Assembly: GCA_003551945.1 (NCBI GenBank)
Contig: PUNZ01000062.1
Span: 1 to 16,290, forward strand
Reading direction: 5' to 3'
Source of the DNA: Halovenus sp.
GTDB taxonomy: Archaea; Halobacteriota; Halobacteria; Halobacteriales; Haloarculaceae
Length of the DNA: 16,290 nucleotides
Shown: positions 14,305 through 16,290 of the stretch, piece by piece
Position numbering within the stretch: position 1 is the stretch's first letter
Layout: every line of letters starts with the position of its first letter
The notes under the pieces: generated by a model
What the model was told of the DNA's origin: nothing
What the model saw: only the letters and a program-made list of their open reading frames with translations
Database searches by the model: none
Position numbers and translations under genes: made by a program

Positions 14305-16290
14305 AGTTGTTCCTCCGTTTGTGTGTATTTCGCTCGTGGAGCGAGCAGTTCGATGACATGGCGTGGCTCGTCACCGAGTAAGTCATGAATTTGTTCCGTA
14401 CACGAGGTGCCACTTGCGATGACGTGGTCACAATCGGCGGCTCGAAGCTGTCCTTCCAGATTCGAACCAACATCCATCGCGAGTTCGTAATACTGTTCTT
14501 TATAGCCAAAGGAGCCGGCCATTCCACAGCATTCGACGTCGCTCGTCGTCACCTCGTAGCCACAGTCGTCGAGGACAGCGAGGCTGTACTCGTCAAGACC
14601 CATCGTCCGCTGCTGGCAATGGGCGTGATACGCAACGGTCTCACCATCGACTGCGGTGTTCAACGACTCCGGTTCAGCGCCGTTTGCAAGCAGCCCGTAG
14701 ACGTATTCGAGTATCTCGTAGCTCCCGTCTGCAAGCGGTTCGTACTGTTCTGGTGGAACCAACCGGGCGTAATCCTCGCGGAACATGGCAAGGTCGCTCG
14801 GTTCGATAACGACGATATCGTAGCCTTCCTCGACGTACGGACCGAGCTGTTCGACGACTGTCTCTGCTTTCGAGCGGGCAGTCTCAATCATCCCCTGGGA
14901 AAGCGGCGCACGACCTGCACCGGAAACAGGGGGGACAAGGACTTCGACGCCAAGTGCCTCGAGTGCTCGGACGGCTGCTTTTCCGCGCTCTACCATCATG
15001 TAGTTCGTATAGAGGTCCGGATAGAGGACGACCTTGCGGTCGGGGTCGACAGGTGGAACGTGGTCACGGGATTCGAACCAGTCGACAAGTGTCGTCCGCT
15101 GGAACTTCGGCAGGTCACGTCGACGGTCGACCCCAGCAACCTGCTCCAACAGATACGACGAGGGTGGTGAATTTGCGACCCAATTTGAGAGGGGTGCAAA
15201 CGCACTGCCGAGTTTTGCCAGCAGTTCGAAGTTACCAAACAGTCGTTTCTGGATGCCAGGGCCAGCGGTTTCCGTATCCGGTGTCAGTCCGTCAACCAGC
15301 ATCTCCACGGGTACGTCAGCGCCAGAGTTGATGCGGTCGCGGACGACTGTGTTTATCCACGGGATATCAATTTCAACCGGGCAGGCTTCGACACACCGCG
15401 AGCAGCCGGTACAGAGGTCGTTGAACTCCGCAGCGGTATCAAGTCCGTGGACGCCAGCCTCCCAGCCGGTTGCAATCCCGCCGGAGTAGGTCTCACCGCC
15501 GAAGACGTGTCCACCGACCGATTGGAAGTTCGCACAGGTGTTCGAACACGCCGAGCAACGAATACAGTACAGCGTCTCTTTGAGGTCTTCATCCTCACGC
15601 ATCGCCATCCGACCGTTGTCGATAAGGACAAGATGGAACTCGCGGTCGTCACCGCTGCCGGAAGCCGGAGTCTCGCCGTCTTCGAAATCCATCGTTGGCG
15701 AGTTGAGCGGCGGTGTCAGTAACGAGATGTAGCTCGTAATATCCTGTCCGGTGCCGGACCGACCAATCAACTCGACAAACGGCTGCAAGTCCTCGACAGT
15801 CGGAATGATTTTTTCCACGCCAGCAACGGCAATCTGTGTTTCCGGGACGGTGACCGTTTTTCGGGCGTTTCCTTCGCTCGTGACAAGCGCAAGCGTTCCT
15901 GAGTCAGCCGTGATGAAGTTCGCGCCCGTCATCCCAACGTCGGCATCTTTGATGAGCTCGCCGAGTTGCTCCCGGGCGAACATCGTGAGTTCTTCAGCGG
16001 TTTCGAGCTCTTCTTCGGGGTCGAAATACTCGTTAAAGAGTGTGGCAATCTCCGCTCTGGATTTATGCAGCGCCGGGGCGACGATGTGGCTGGGTGCTTC
16101 CTCCGCAAGCTGTAACACCCACTCGCCCAGGTCCGTTTCGACCACGTCAATACCGTCCTGTTCAAGATGTTCGTTGACCTCCAGTTCCTCGCTCGTCATC
16201 GACTTGCTTTTCACCAGTCGTTCGGCATCCTGGTCTGTGCAGACCTCCGCAACGTATTCGTTTGCGTCGGCCGCATCCTCGGCGATATAG
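14301..16290 (-). CDS. LutB-like LUD-domain / 4Fe-4S protein fused to a C-terminal CCG (LutA/GlpC-like) module; 5' end outside window
   Basis: Reading is open from the right edge, so the true start lies beyond 16290; 662 residues are visible (numbered from the first whole codon). VKSKSM and VETDLGEW are LutB hallmarks. The LUD domain includes TGANFITADSGTLALVTSEG and the segment SYISLLTPP. Two ferredoxin-like clusters follow: Cys242, 245, 248 and 252, and Cys293, 296, 299 and 303-Pro. LutB is part of the LutABC iron-sulfur complex that oxidises L-lactate to pyruvate. Ordinary LutB is about 475 residues. Here about 260 extra residues carry a LutA/GlpC-type module with HCQQ and Cys587-Cys588-Gly589 intact, whose first half reads GAGRAP and EPSD with no cysteines. 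The stop overlaps the next gene's GTG, implying coupled synthesis and perhaps one complex. GTG or ATG codons at 16214 and 16199 are internal, because homology continues upstream of them. Confidence 0.9.
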   Translation of the reverse strand, partial: YIAEDAADANEYVAEVCTDQDAERLVKSKSMTSEELEVNEHLEQDGIDVVETDLGEWVLQLAEEAPSHIVAPALHKSRAEIATLFNEYFDPEEELETAEELTMFAREQLGELIKDADVGMTGANFITADSGTLALVTSEGNARKTVTVPETQIAVAGVEKIIPTVEDLQPFVELIGRSGTGQDITSYISLLTPPLNSPTMDFEDGETPASGSGDDREFHLVLIDNGRMAMREDEDLKETLYCIRCSACSNTCANFQSVGGHVFGGETYSGGIATGWEAGVHGLDTAAEFNDLCTGCSRCVEACPVEIDIPWINTVVRDRINSGADVPVEMLVDGLTPDTETAGPGIQKRLFGNFELLAKLGSAFAPLSNWVANSPPSSYLLEQVAGVDRRRDLPKFQRTTLVDWFESRDHVPPVDPDRKVVLYPDLYTNYMMVERGKAAVRALEALGVEVLVPPVSGAGRAPLSQGMIETARSKAETVVEQLGPYVEEGYDIVVIEPSDLAMFREDYARLVPPEQYEPLADGSYEILEYVYGLLANGAEPESLNTAVDGETVAYHAHCQQRTMGLDEYSLAVLDDCGYEVTTSDVECCGMAGSFGYKEQYYELAMDVGSNLEGQLRAADCDHVIASGTSCTEQIHDLLGDEPRHVIELLAPRAKYTQTEEQL

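Noticed and set aside
16199..16214. GTG (16214) or ATG (16199) as the start of the LutB-like gene
   Set aside because: The frame stays open to the window edge, and upstream residues (ending DAERLVKSKSM) continue the LutB N-terminal pattern, so the start is outside the window.
1..16290. CRISPR array, tRNA, rRNA or intact transposon
   Set aside because: No regularly spaced repeats, no tRNA-like cloverleaf with a TTCRA arm, no rRNA-like conserved segments and no transposase motifs were seen on reading both strands.

Overview
The window looks like haloarchaeal chromosome (class Halobacteria). The encoded proteins are strongly acidic, rich in Asp and Glu and poor in Lys. One protein opens with a twin-arginine signal. 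The promoters are archaeal TATA boxes about 25-30 bases ahead of leaderless or nearly leaderless starts. Two small universal stress proteins are present, and the enzymes resemble known haloarchaeal types. Base composition is moderate, in the mid-fifties percent GC on hand-checked stretches. I cannot name a genus.

Layout: (1) 1-1574, minus strand: the start of a Tat-exported protein that runs off the left edge, and S-adenosylhomocysteine hydrolase. (2) 1660-2088, plus: a UspA-type stress protein, divergent from ahcY. (3) 2089-2714: a gene-poor 626-base stretch with a GC-rich hairpin and short direct repeats, possibly the worn end of an IS200/IS605-type element. (4) 2715-9534, plus: an IclR-family regulator, phosphoenolpyruvate carboxylase, and a 1012-residue FAD/iron-sulfur 2-hydroxyacid dehydrogenase, each of the last two with its own TATA box. 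(5) 9561-11123, minus: a D-2-hydroxyacid dehydrogenase and a second UspA. (6) 11233-16290, minus: a second large FAD/iron-sulfur dehydrogenase, translationally coupled to an upstream LutB-like protein that runs off the right edge.

The theme of 2715-16290 is 2-hydroxyacid (lactate, glycolate or 2-hydroxyglutarate type) oxidation linked to C3/C4 carbon metabolism. Two GlcD-GlpC-type oxidases and a LutB-type protein feed electrons through iron-sulfur clusters, presumably to the quinone pool. A soluble NAD(P)-dependent dehydrogenase interconverts 2-oxoacids and D-2-hydroxyacids. PEP carboxylase makes oxaloacetate to refill the TCA cycle during growth on C3 compounds. The IclR protein is the obvious candidate regulator.

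The most notable observation is that the three large redox proteins share the same extended C-terminal module. In all three, the first CCG half of that module has lost its cysteines in the same way, while the second half is intact. No CRISPR array, tRNA, rRNA or complete transposon was seen. I do not see a wholly unknown defence or mobile system here; the unusual parts are the fused and modified redox modules.
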